Shown here piece by piece: positions 9,126-17,764 of a DNA stretch of 64,000 nucleotides (position 1 is the first letter of the stretch; the number at the start of each line of letters is the position of its first letter). This stretch comes from Bradyrhizobium diazoefficiens (GTDB taxonomy: Bacteria > Pseudomonadota > Alphaproteobacteria > Rhizobiales > Xanthobacteraceae): the NCBI RefSeq assembly GCF_016612535.1, contig NZ_JAENXS010000001.1:3063501-3127500 (forward strand). Reading direction: 5' to 3'. The position numbers were made by a program, and so were the translations under genes. The notes under the pieces are model-generated. The model did not search any database. It had not been told where the DNA came from and saw only the letters and a program-made list of their open reading frames with translations.

Positions 9126-10268
9126 CTAGGCCCGCTGCCGCAAAGCCGCCGGCTCGTCCTGGCGCTTCGACCAGGAAATATAATAGGCCACGGCGGTCAT
9201 CGCCGCGAAACCGGCGAGGCTCACCCCGATCTGCATCACGACCAAATTGACACCCGTGATCAGGACGAGGTGGCCGGCGAAGGAGAGGAATACGCCGACG
9301 CAGAACACGGCGAGCCATTCCTCGCCGCATTTGATCACCATCCGGAGCGGCTTCCATTGCAGCCCCGGATGGTCGGCCGGAATGAGATGGGTCGCGAGGA
9401 AGGCAAGCGCGAGGAAATGCATCACGCGATAGGGCGCGAGGTTTTCCCTGTCGGTCGGCGCGATGCCGTTGAGCACGACATCCGGCAAATAGACGGACAG
9501 CGCCGGCGAATGGCGCATCAGGGTGATGGCCATCGCCGACACGAGATAGGCGCCCGCGAGCGCGCGAAGCCAGGACAGGTTGTGCAGCGCGCGTCCGGAC
9601 GCGCCGGTGACGGCAAACCAGCCGCCCAGCACCATCAGCATCTGCCAGCAGTACGGATTGAACGTCCATTCCTGGTCGGGATAGGCGTGAAAATTCCAGC
9701 CGAACCGGCGCGCGGCAAGATACAGCGCGACCGATGCGGCCAGCGCCAGATTCGGGCGTCGCAGCAGCCCCCACAGTGCGAACGGGAAGAACGCCATCAG
9801 CGGAATCATCAGCTGCAGGAGGTCGAGGTTGAGCGGTTGTTCTTGCAGCACCAATCCCTGGACCAGGATGCGCAGCGGATGCTCGAGTATCCCGGAGATG
9901 TTGTAGTCGCTGATGATCTCCGGCGCCATCGATTGCGAGGCGACATAGGCGATGGCGTCGATATAGATCACGAACAGCACGACATAGGCGGCATAGAGCC
10001 GCCAGACGCGGCGGAAGATGCGCGTCGCGGCGACGACATAGCCGCGCTCCAGCGTCATCCTGCCGTGGATGATGGCGACGCCATAGCCCACCACGAACAC
10101 GAACAGGTCGGCGGCGCCACTGAAGCCGAAGTTTCGCAGCGTCAGCAGGTTGACCACGTTGTTCGGGATGTGATCGACGAAGACCGACCAATTGGCAATG
10201 CCGAGCGTCAAATACAGCCTGGCGTCGTGATGGAATGCGGTTAGGTTCGCCTTGACGGACGGTTTCAT
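9126..10268 (-). CDS. opgC: OpgC-family membrane succinyl/acyl transferase
   Basis: The 380-residue protein has about ten hydrophobic segments and matches the OpgC family: DARLYLTLGIANWSVFVDH near residues 15-33, FGFSGAADLFVFVVGYGVA, FNPYCWQMLMVLGGW, and LAPYRVMHFLALAFL. OpgC enzymes are inner-membrane acyltransferases that succinylate periplasmic glucans, modulating osmotic adaptation and symbiosis-related surface chemistry in rhizobia. It is the first gene of a leftward group with TetR and RidA. Confidence 0.92.
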   Translation of the reverse strand: MKPSVKANLTAFHHDARLYLTLGIANWSVFVDHIPNNVVNLLTLRNFGFSGAADLFVFVVGYGVAIIHGRMTLERGYVVAATRIFRRVWRLYAAYVVLFVIYIDAIAYVASQSMAPEIISDYNISGILEHPLRILVQGLVLQEQPLNLDLLQLMIPLMAFFPFALWGLLRRPNLALAASVALYLAARRFGWNFHAYPDQEWTFNPYCWQMLMVLGGWFAVTGASGRALHNLSWLRALAGAYLVSAMAITLMRHSPALSVYLPDVVLNGIAPTDRENLAPYRVMHFLALAFLATHLIPADHPGLQWKPLRMVIKCGEEWLAVFCVGVFLSFAGHLVLITGVNLVVMQIGVSLAGFAAMTAVAYYISWSKRQDEPAALRQRA

Positions 10269-10457
10269 TGCAGAAAATGACTTTTGGAATCAGGGGCGAT
10301 GCTTTTAGCGGCAACCGTCTGCCTGTCCGAGTAGCGTTTGCGTGAAGGAGAGCGGATTCACCAGGACCGATGAAATATTGCGCAGAGGCCAGCCATCGGA
10401 GTCCTGCGACCCTGCTGTTTTGGTCGGCGGCGCAACTTTCTTGATGCAGTCTCGCCC

Positions 10458-10913
10458 TTACTCGGCCGGCTCGACTGATGCTTCATCCGTTGCGCCGGCG
10501 CGACTTGCCATGATTCCGAGCGCGACGCCGCCGATCGCCAGGATCGGCAAGAGCCGCTTGACCCCGATCGCGCGGACGATCTGCAAGCCCGTGGCGAGCA
10601 GCATCGGATCGGCGAGCATGCTCGACGCGGCCGACTTCGCGGCGCGCTCGGCGGCGACGCGGGCGCGCGCCCGCACCTCCCGCTTGTAGGCCCAGTAACT
10701 TCCTGCTGCTGCAAGCGTGAGCAGGAAGAAGACGCCGGCGCCCGCGAGGCAGGCCTGCACCGGGCCGTATTTTTCGAGGACCGAGATGAAGGCCGCCGCG
10801 CAGAGGAAGCATGTGGTGATGAAAAGTGCGAGCGCCGCACCCGCCGCAAGCGAGGTCAGCCGCATGGTCGTGCCCGTTGATGCGCTGATGCTGTCGATGA
10901 TGCGCTGAAACAC
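10458..10913 (-). CDS. Small membrane protein of unknown function
   Basis: I do not recognise a characterised function. The 151-residue protein has two strong transmembrane helices (about 18-45 and 52-76), a basic, Ala/Arg-rich stretch (KREVRARARVAAERAAKSAA, about 77-96), and a third hydrophobic segment (about 120-136). The arrangement resembles small holin-X or stress-type membrane proteins. It is next to a DUF883 protein in the same orientation, and both may belong to an envelope-stress set. Confidence 0.7.
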   Translation of the reverse strand: MFQRIIDSISASTGTTMRLTSLAAGAALALFITTCFLCAAAFISVLEKYGPVQACLAGAGVFFLLTLAAAGSYWAYKREVRARARVAAERAAKSAASSMLADPMLLATGLQIVRAIGVKRLLPILAIGGVALGIMASRAGATDEASVEPAE

Positions 10914-10988
10914 GGCCTTGCTCCTCAGATCCCGACAAGCCAGACGCAGCGGAGCTGGCGCGCCGCCGTAACCGTTTCGTCCTCTGCC

Positions 10989-11372
10989 TTACCGGCGCCA
11001 GGCGATGCCGACCAGGAAGCCGATGCCGAGTGCGATACCGACGGTCGCGAGCGGCCGCTGTGTGATCGCGTCTTCCAGCGTCTCCTCGATCGAGCCATAG
11101 GCGTCCTGTGCGGCGCCCATCATCGCGCTGCCGCGCTCCGAGAAATCGTCGAGCGTCGAATCCATGTTGTCGCGGTTGTCGCGCGCCTGCTTGTAGCCAC
11201 GCCGGGCCTGCTTGCCTGTCGCGTTGGCAAAGGTATTGAGCGCGTCGGTGATCTGGTCGGTGAGGGCGGCGATATCGTTTTTCACGGCTGCTACATCCTT
11301 CTCGAGGCGTTCTGCTGTGGCTTTGTCGGTCCGGTCTCTCATCCTGGCTTCGCCGTCGGCTATTGACATCAC
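10989..11372 (-). CDS. DUF883 (ElaB/YqjD-like) membrane-anchored protein
   Basis: The 127-residue product has a charged helical N-terminal part (KATAERLEKDVAAVKNDIAAL, split across about residues 17-38), a polar amphipathic middle, and a single C-terminal membrane anchor ending GFLVGIAWRR. This layout is that of the ElaB/YqjD family, which in E. coli associates with ribosomes and the inner membrane in stationary phase. The starts at codon 1 or 2 (MMSI) are not separable. The role here is inferred only from the family. Confidence 0.85.
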   Translation of the reverse strand: MMSIADGEARMRDRTDKATAERLEKDVAAVKNDIAALTDQITDALNTFANATGKQARRGYKQARDNRDNMDSTLDDFSERGSAMMGAAQDAYGSIEETLEDAITQRPLATVGIALGIGFLVGIAWRR

Positions 11373-11445
11373 AGGCTCCGAACTGTTGGCGGTAAGGTCT
11401 GCGGAAAACGTTTCGTTGTGATGGAAGTTCCCTCGTGAAAATCGC

Positions 11446-12558
11446 TTACTCCTGCGGAAGCTGCGGCGAATTCTCCGGTATCAAATGCTCCTTCAGGATC
11501 AGCCCCACGATCAGGAGCGGGGACGACAGGAACGCGCCCATCGGTCCCCACAGCCAGGTCCAGAACGCCAGCGCGATGAAGACGGCGAGCGCGTTCAGCG
11601 CCAGCCTGCGGCCGATGATCGTGGGCGTGACGAAGTGCCCCTCTATGAAGGTGATGCCGCCAAAGGCGAGCGCCGCCATCAGGCCGCCGCCGATGGTCGG
11701 GAAGGCGACCAGCCCGACCACGACCAGCACGACGAACATCGCAATCGGCCCGATGATCGGAATGAAGTTGAGCGCTGCCGCGAGCGCGCCGAGCCCGGCC
11801 GGATTGGGCATTCCGGTGATCGCGCAGACGATACCGGTGGCGATGCCGACACCGACATTGATGACGGTGACGGTCAGCAGGTAATTGCCGAGATGGACCT
11901 CGATCTCGTTGAGGATCCGCAGCGTGCGCAGCCGTGCGTCTCGTTCGCCGAAATTCATGATCAATGCCCGCCGCAGGTCGCGCCAGCTCGCGATGAACAA
12001 AATCAGCGTGGCGAAGAACAGCAGGAATTCGGCGAAGGTCGGCGACAGGAATTCCAACGTCGGCTGCACCCATTCGACTCTCGGCAGGGGGAGACTCGGC
12101 AGGCCGTCCGAGCCGCCGACTATGGTTTGCAGCTCCTTCAACAGCGCCAGCGGGCGGTCGAAGAGATGCGCCTTCTCCCTCAGCTGCGCGCCCAGCTCCG
12201 GGAGGCGTGAGCTCCACTCCATCGCGGGCACCGCGATCAGCGCGACGACGAACGCGACCACCGTCGTCACCGCGATCACGAGCAGCACGGCGCCGAGGGC
12301 GCGCGGAACCCCACGCTTTTCCAGGAAAGTCGCGGCCGGCGACAACATGGTGCCCGCGACGATCGCCATCACCACGGGTAAGAAGAACGCCTTGGCCACG
12401 TAGAGCACTGCGACCGCGGCGATCAGAAGCAGTCCCGCGAGCGCAAAGGCGACGAACTCGGTGCGGCGGATGACTGGCGGCAGCTCGCTCCGGCTTTCGG
12501 GAAGTGGTGTGCCTTCGCTGCTGCCGGAAATCAAACGTTCACTGGGAAGGACATGCAC
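11446..12558 (-). CDS. AI-2E family transporter (permease)
   Basis: The protein is a multi-pass inner-membrane permease of the AI-2 exporter superfamily (PerM/YdiK-like): paired N-terminal helices VAFALAGLLLIAAVAVLYVA and FFLPVVMAIVAGTMLS, a long periplasmic loop, then LNFIPIIGPIAMFVVLV and the C-terminal WTWLWGPMGAFLSSPLLI, which are family hallmarks. The substrate is not known; members include AI-2 exporters and Na+/H+ antiporters. I prefer a GTG start at 12558, 5 bases after a GGGAGAGAG stretch; an ATG at 12645 would add 29 residues. Confidence 0.88.
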   Translation of the reverse strand: MHVLPSERLISGSSEGTPLPESRSELPPVIRRTEFVAFALAGLLLIAAVAVLYVAKAFFLPVVMAIVAGTMLSPAATFLEKRGVPRALGAVLLVIAVTTVVAFVVALIAVPAMEWSSRLPELGAQLREKAHLFDRPLALLKELQTIVGGSDGLPSLPLPRVEWVQPTLEFLSPTFAEFLLFFATLILFIASWRDLRRALIMNFGERDARLRTLRILNEIEVHLGNYLLTVTVINVGVGIATGIVCAITGMPNPAGLGALAAALNFIPIIGPIAMFVVLVVVGLVAFPTIGGGLMAALAFGGITFIEGHFVTPTIIGRRLALNALAVFIALAFWTWLWGPMGAFLSSPLLIVGLILKEHLIPENSPQLPQE

Positions 12559-12777
12559 AATCTCTCTCCCCGCACGGAGGCCCGACCCGCACGCCCATTG
12601 TCCATTGATGACCGGGAAAACACTTTGACAGCGCTGCGGTTCCATCGCGGCTTCGTGAAGTCGCGCTCGCTTGACTGTGACGTCTCAGCCGCACTTCGGC
12701 AGGGAACTTGAGTCGGCCCGGTGGCGTTTGTTGGGAAGCCGCATCACTCAAGATGCACACATCCAACGGGGCAGCAC

Positions 12778-13560
12778 ATGACCAAGTTCTCTGCAGTCCA
12801 CCGCCGGCTTTCGCCGCGCGCGCTCACCGCCTTTGCCTTTGCGACAGCCTTGCTGACGGTGCCCTTCGCGGCCCAGGCGCAAACGCTCGGCTATTCGCCG
12901 ATGCAGCTGCAGGCGTATCCGCAGGACCAGACCTATTCGCAGGGTACCACCATCGAGGCACCGCAGGCCGCCGACGAGGACGCGGCGCTGCCCGATCGGC
13001 TGCGCCGTCAGATCGTAAGCTTCGACCGCAACGAGCCGGCCGGCACCATCGTCATCGATACCGCCAACACCTATCTCTACTATGTGCTCGGTAACGGGCG
13101 CGCCATGCGCTACGGCGTCGGCGTCGGCCGCGAAGGCTTTACGTGGTCGGGCGTGCAGAGCATCACCCGCAAGGCGGAATGGCCGGACTGGCATCCGCCA
13201 GCCGAGATGATCGCGCGCCAGCCTTATCTGCCGCGCTTCGTCGCCGGCGGCCCCGGCAATCCGCTTGGTGCGCGCGCGATGTATCTCGGCTCCAGCGAAT
13301 ACCGCATCCACGGCACCAACGATCCCACCACGATAGGCAAGTTCGTCTCCTCCGGTTGCATCCGCCTCACCAATGAAGACGTCAGCGACTTGTTCAGCCG
13401 TGTCAATATCGGCGCCAAGGTCGTGGTACTGCCGAAGAACGCGCCGCTGATGGCAAAGGGCGGTGACAAGGGGAGTGATTCCTGGCGCAAGCGCCCGGCC
13501 GTGACGACGCTGCCATCGGGCCGCCAGGCGTTGAATATCCCGGCATCGTCGGTCGACTAA
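12778..13560 (+). CDS. L,D-transpeptidase (YkuD domain)
   Basis: The 260-residue exported protein has a signal peptide (cleavage likely after AAQA, about residue 36) and a YkuD domain. The catalytic signature is complete: H178 in HGTND and the nucleophile C194 in SSGCIRLTNEDV. Such enzymes make 3-3 peptidoglycan cross-links or attach proteins such as Braun-type lipoproteins; rhizobia carry many copies. The start is the ATG at 12778, which begins MTKFSAVHRR with a GGGG stretch upstream. It is followed after 18 bases by a DUF2865 protein. Confidence 0.95.
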   Translation: MTKFSAVHRRLSPRALTAFAFATALLTVPFAAQAQTLGYSPMQLQAYPQDQTYSQGTTIEAPQAADEDAALPDRLRRQIVSFDRNEPAGTIVIDTANTYLYYVLGNGRAMRYGVGVGREGFTWSGVQSITRKAEWPDWHPPAEMIARQPYLPRFVAGGPGNPLGARAMYLGSSEYRIHGTNDPTTIGKFVSSGCIRLTNEDVSDLFSRVNIGAKVVVLPKNAPLMAKGGDKGSDSWRKRPAVTTLPSGRQALNIPASSVD

Positions 13561-13578
13561 AGACTGAGGTGAGGACAC

Positions 13579-14232
13579 ATGAGTAGACGTTCGATCGGCA
13601 AACTGGCTTGCGGTGCGGCGACGCTCCTCACGGTTGCTTCCCTCGGCCTCGTGCTGACGCCGCCCGCGCATGCGGAAGATTTCTTCTCGGCGCTGTTCGG
13701 TGGATTCGGCAGGCGGCCGCCGCCGCAAATCCAGATGCCTTTCGCCAACGATGATGCGCCGCGCTACGACGCGCCGCGCCAGCGGGCGTCCTACGGCGGC
13801 GGCGCGGCCTATTGCGTGCGGGGCTGCGACGGCCGCTACTTCCCTGCGCAAGGAAATGATGCCGAGAGCAAGGCGCAATCCTGCAAGAGCTTCTGTCCGG
13901 CTTCAGAGACCTCGCTGGTCTATGGCAGCAACATCGATGAGGCCACGACCGATGGCGGAAAGTCCTATTCCGATCTGCCGAATGCCTTCCGCTACCGCAA
14001 TGAGACCGTCGCGGGCTGCACCTGCAACGGCAAGGATTCCGCCGGGCTTGCACCGGTCAAGGCCGAGGACGATCCGACCTTGCGCAAGGGCGACATCGTT
14101 GCAGGTAGCAACGGCCTCGTTGTCGCCAATCGCAATGCCAACGACCGCCGCGGTGTCGCGATGAATTTCTCGCCACTGCCGAACTCGATGCGCGCGAAGT
14201 TCCGTCAGGTGCCGGTGGTCGCGAAGGAGTAG
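13579..14232 (+). CDS. DUF2865 secreted protein
   Basis: The 217-residue protein has a signal peptide ending near AHAED (about residue 33) and a Cys-rich core: YCVRGCDGRYFP, SCKSFCP, and VAGCTCNGKD. These spaced cysteines and the phrase CDGRYFP are typical of DUF2865, a family of exported proteins found in Rhizobiales with no known function. The six cysteines suggest periplasmic disulfides. An AGACTGAGGTGAGGAC leader supplies the ribosome-binding site. It probably forms a two-gene unit with the L,D-transpeptidase, which hints at a cell-envelope role. Confidence 0.85.
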   Translation: MSRRSIGKLACGAATLLTVASLGLVLTPPAHAEDFFSALFGGFGRRPPPQIQMPFANDDAPRYDAPRQRASYGGGAAYCVRGCDGRYFPAQGNDAESKAQSCKSFCPASETSLVYGSNIDEATTDGGKSYSDLPNAFRYRNETVAGCTCNGKDSAGLAPVKAEDDPTLRKGDIVAGSNGLVVANRNANDRRGVAMNFSPLPNSMRAKFRQVPVVAKE

Positions 14233-14253
14233 GGTGCGGTTTCGAGTGGGCGC

Positions 14254-16350
14254 TTACGCCGCGCGGATTTTGCCGAGGAAATCGCTGACCTGATCGCCGA
14301 GCTGACGGCTCTGGGTCTCCAGCAGTTCAGACGCGTGCTTGACGTTGTCAGCGGCATCGGCCGCGGTGTCGGCGTCAGCCTTCACGCCAGTGATATTGTC
14401 GGAGACGTTCTTGGTCCCCTGCGCGGCATATTGCGTGCTGCGGGTGATCTCTTGCGTCGCTGCGCCCTGCTCCTGGACGGCTGCGGCGATTGCGGTGGCG
14501 ACCTCGTTGACTTCGCCGATGATGCCGCCGATGGCCTGGATCGCGTTGATGGCGTCGCCTGCGACCTTCTGGATATCGGCGATCTGCTCCGAAATATCCT
14601 CCGTCGCCTTCGCTGTCTGGCTTGCCAGCGACTTCACTTCGGATGCGACGACCGCGAAACCACGTCCGGCCTCGCCCGCGCGCGCGGCTTCGATCGTCGC
14701 GTTCAGCGCGAGCAGATTGGTCTGCGCCGCAATCGTGTTGATCAGGCCGACTACCTCGCCAATCCTGTTGGCCGAGTTGGCGAGGCCCTGCACGGTGCCG
14801 TCGGTGTCGCGGGCCTGGCTGACGGCGCGGCTGGCGATGCCAGCGGCGTGGGTGGCCTGCTGGCTGATGTCGTTGATCGAGGCCGAGAGCTCCTCGGCGG
14901 CCGCGGCAACGCTATCGACGCTGCCCGAGGCATCACCCGACGCCTTGCCCGCCATCTGTACCCGCTCATTGGTCTGGCGCGAGACCGCGGAGAGCTCCGA
15001 GGCCGTCTTGCGCATCTCGCCGGAGGCTTGGCTCAATTGTGCCAGGGTGTGATGCACCAGGCCCTCGAATTCTCCGATCGAGGCCTCGATCGTGCGCTGC
15101 CGCGTCGCCGCGCCGGCATTGTGCGCACGTTCCTGCGCCTCGATCTGCAGCTTGTCGGCCGCCTGCTGCTTGAAGGTTTCCAGTGCGCCCGCGAGTGCGC
15201 CGATCTCGTCCCTGCGGTCGAGATAGCCGCTGTCGACGGTGAGGTCGCCGCCGGCGACCTTGAGCATGGCGTCGCGGATATTGTGCAACGGGCGGATGAC
15301 CCGGCGCGTGACCGTGAGCATCGCTCCGACCGTCAGAAGCGTGGCGAGGACCAGCATCGCGATCTGGATCGCGAGCGCGCGGCTCGCGGCGGCGTATTGG
15401 CCCGCCGCGTAGTCGCGCGCCTCGTCGAGCGCGCGCTCGGCCACTGCGACCGCCGTTCCCATGCGCTGCGACGTCTGCGGCGTCCACTGGTCGGCCGTCA
15501 TGTCGGTCTTCGACCCCACCATGATCTGGTCGATCAGCCGGTCGCGCAGCGCCAGATAGTCCGCGTTGAAATAGGCGGACTTGGCCGCATTCATCGCGCC
15601 CGCGAGCTCCGGCGACAGTTTCATGCCGAGCGTTGCGGAATCGAGGCCGCTCCAGGCGTTCTCGATGGCGCCGACGAATTTGGTGTAGGTCTGCTGTGCC
15701 TCCAGTGGGAGGCTCCCGGTGGCGACCAGTCCGGTCGCGACTAAGTCGGAGGCTTCGCCCGCGGTATTGCGCAACAGCCAGGCGGCCTGCTTGATCGACA
15801 GCAATTGGTCGATCAGGGGATCGTTGTGATTGATGACGCCGGTCAGGCGTGCGGAGATCTCCTCCAGCGTCGCCAGCAGTGCGCCCGTCTGGTCCGTATA
15901 GTCCTTCGAGAGCGCGGCCCGCCGGGCCTTCTTCGGCTTGCGCATCTCGTCCCAGGCTTCGCTCTGGAGCGTCACCAGCCTGTCGACCTGCCGGTTCAGG
16001 TTGCCGAGCAGGGTGGCCTGCTCGGCAAAGGGAATCGTGGGCAGCAGCGCGGCGGTGGCGCGGATCGCCGGCATCTCGGCGTCATGAATGCCGCGGAGGA
16101 ATTTCTCGATCTCCGGCGACACCGGCGCTTCGCCGTTCAGCACACGCGGCGTCGAAGAGCGATCGGTGCGAAGATTGTGCATCGCCTTGAAGGCGTTCGA
16201 TGAGGCCTCGGCCACGGCAGCGATATGGGCGGTGGCACGCAGCCGTTCCCAAGACTGCCAGGCGGTGGTCACCAGCAGCGCCACCACGCAGGCCGCCAGA
16301 AGAGCAATGACGGACTGCAGCAGCGCCGAAACGGTCACACGTCGAAGCAT
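14254..16350 (-). CDS. Methyl-accepting chemotaxis protein (full length)
   Basis: The 698-residue chemoreceptor has an N-terminal helix (about 9-29), a long helical periplasmic sensor domain (about 30-330), a second membrane helix (IQIAMLVLATLLTVGAMLTV), a HAMP domain, and a C-terminal signalling domain whose hairpin tip reads [20 protein letters not shown]. The C terminus is [16 protein letters not shown] without a CheR-tethering pentapeptide. I start at 16350 (MLRRVTVSALL) because GGGGGATCC precedes that ATG. The next gene upstream encodes a nearly identical signalling half without the sensor. Confidence 0.95.
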   Translation of the reverse strand: MLRRVTVSALLQSVIALLAACVVALLVTTAWQSWERLRATAHIAAVAEASSNAFKAMHNLRTDRSSTPRVLNGEAPVSPEIEKFLRGIHDAEMPAIRATAALLPTIPFAEQATLLGNLNRQVDRLVTLQSEAWDEMRKPKKARRAALSKDYTDQTGALLATLEEISARLTGVINHNDPLIDQLLSIKQAAWLLRNTAGEASDLVATGLVATGSLPLEAQQTYTKFVGAIENAWSGLDSATLGMKLSPELAGAMNAAKSAYFNADYLALRDRLIDQIMVGSKTDMTADQWTPQTSQRMGTAVAVAERALDEARDYAAGQYAAASRALAIQIAMLVLATLLTVGAMLTVTRRVIRPLHNIRDAMLKVAGGDLTVDSGYLDRRDEIGALAGALETFKQQAADKLQIEAQERAHNAGAATRQRTIEASIGEFEGLVHHTLAQLSQASGEMRKTASELSAVSRQTNERVQMAGKASGDASGSVDSVAAAAEELSASINDISQQATHAAGIASRAVSQARDTDGTVQGLANSANRIGEVVGLINTIAAQTNLLALNATIEAARAGEAGRGFAVVASEVKSLASQTAKATEDISEQIADIQKVAGDAINAIQAIGGIIGEVNEVATAIAAAVQEQGAATQEITRSTQYAAQGTKNVSDNITGVKADADTAADAADNVKHASELLETQSRQLGDQVSDFLGKIRAA

Positions 16351-16490
16351 GATGGATCCCCCAATCCCCCATTTTTTCGCAAAAAGGAATAAACAGAGTT
16401 GTAACACGCGCGAAATTCGCTTCGGGCGAGGCCCGCGGCGTGCGCGTGCAGGCGCGCCCGCCGCGGGAAATGCCAGGTGTTAACGGATCG

Positions 16491-17597
16491 TTACGCCGCG
16501 CGGATCTTGCCCAGGAAGTCGCTGACCTGGTCGCCGAGCTGGCGGCTCTGAGTCTCCAGCGTCTGCGAGGCCTGCTTGACGTTGTCAGCGGCTGCGGCCG
16601 CGGCGTCCGCGTCCGCTTTTACGCCGGTGATGTTGTCCGAGACGTTCTTGGTGCCCTGCGCCGCATATTGGGTGCTGCGGGTGATTTCCTGCGTCGCCGC
16701 ACCCTGCTCCTGCACGGCAGCCGCAATCGCGGTGGCGACCTCGTTGACCTCGCCGATGATGCCGCCGATGGCCTGGATCGCGTTGATGGCATCGTCCGCG
16801 ACCTTCTGGATGTCGGCGATCTGCTCGGAGATTTCTTCGGTCGCCTTCGCGGTCTGGCTTGCCAGCGATTTCACCTCGGAGGCGACAACGGCAAAGCCGC
16901 GCCCGGCCTCGCCGGCGCGGGCGGCTTCGATCGTCGCGTTGAGCGCGAGCAGATTGGTCTGCTGTGCGATGGTGTTGATCAGGCCGACGACCTCGCCGAT
17001 GCGGCTCGCCGATCGGGCAAGTCCTTGCACCGTGCTATCGGTCTGCCCCGCCTGAGTCACGGCCCGGCTGGCAATGCCGGCGGCATGCGCCGCTTGATGG
17101 CTGATGTCGTTGATGGAGCAGCTCAGCTCCTCGGATGCAGCAGCGACACTGTCGACGCTCAGGGAAGCATCTCCGGAGGCCTTTTCGGCGAACCGAACGC
17201 GATCATTGGTCTGCCGTGACACTGCCGAGAGATCGGATGAGGTCTTTCGCATTCCGCCGGAGGCCTCGCTTAGCTCATCGAGTGCCTTGCGCACGAGCCC
17301 TTCGAATTCACCGATGTGGCCCTCCATAGCACGCTGACGCGTCGCGGCCGCGGCATTGCGCTCGCGTTCCTTGGCCTCGATCTTCAGCTTGTCGGCCGCC
17401 TGCTGCTTAAACGTCTCTAGCGCGCCTGCCAGCGCGCCGATCTCATCCATCCTGCCTTCGCATCCAGTCTCGACGGAAAGATCGCCGCCCGCGACCTTCA
17501 ACATGGCGTCGCGCATGTCATGCAGCGGCTTGATGACCCGCCGGCTCACAGCCAGCATCGGCCCGACGGCGAGGCAGATGGCCAGGAGCACCAGCAC
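16491..17597 (-). CDS. Chemoreceptor lacking the sensor domain (5'-truncated paralogue)
   Basis: The reading frame gives about 368 residues: one hydrophobic segment ([16 protein letters not shown]), HAMP, and a signalling domain that is nearly identical to that of the receptor at 14254-16350, including the tip [20 protein letters not shown] and the same last 16 residues. The N-terminal anchor and the periplasmic sensor are missing. Only a GTG start at 17597 is available; the frame is open further upstream to the glcB terminator but that part has no similarity to chemoreceptors. It may be a degraded tandem duplicate or a sensorless receptor that still joins arrays. Confidence 0.75.
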   Translation of the reverse strand: MLVLLAICLAVGPMLAVSRRVIKPLHDMRDAMLKVAGGDLSVETGCEGRMDEIGALAGALETFKQQAADKLKIEAKERERNAAAATRQRAMEGHIGEFEGLVRKALDELSEASGGMRKTSSDLSAVSRQTNDRVRFAEKASGDASLSVDSVAAASEELSCSINDISHQAAHAAGIASRAVTQAGQTDSTVQGLARSASRIGEVVGLINTIAQQTNLLALNATIEAARAGEAGRGFAVVASEVKSLASQTAKATEEISEQIADIQKVADDAINAIQAIGGIIGEVNEVATAIAAAVQEQGAATQEITRSTQYAAQGTKNVSDNITGVKADADAAAAAADNVKQASQTLETQSRQLGDQVSDFLGKIRAA

Positions 17598-17715
17598 CAG
17601 CTGCAGGATCAGTCGGCATCGTCTCGCTCTTGAAATACCTGGCGGTGTTCTAGCCGGGAGGTCTTTACCTAGCCGCGTGAGAACGGAAAGCGGGCGTGCG
17701 TCGTTGCTGCCGAAA

Positions 17716-17744
17716 CAAAAAGCCCCGGCGTGAGCCGGGGCTTT
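17716..17744 (-). terminator. Rho-independent terminator of malate synthase gene
   Basis: On the minus strand an 11-bp stem AAAGCCCCGGC / GCCGGGGCTTT with a TCAC loop is followed by TTGTTTC. It sits about 20 bases after the glcB stop codon and also separates glcB from the truncated chemoreceptor. Confidence 0.9.
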
Positions 17745-17764
17745 CGATGTTCGACTAATCCGGC

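Noticed and set aside
9019..10314. Minus-strand open frame continuous with the TetR gene, giving a fusion of over 600 residues
   Set aside because: The upstream part overlaps OpgC in another frame and has no recognisable domain; the TetR protein starts at MAKGTSD.
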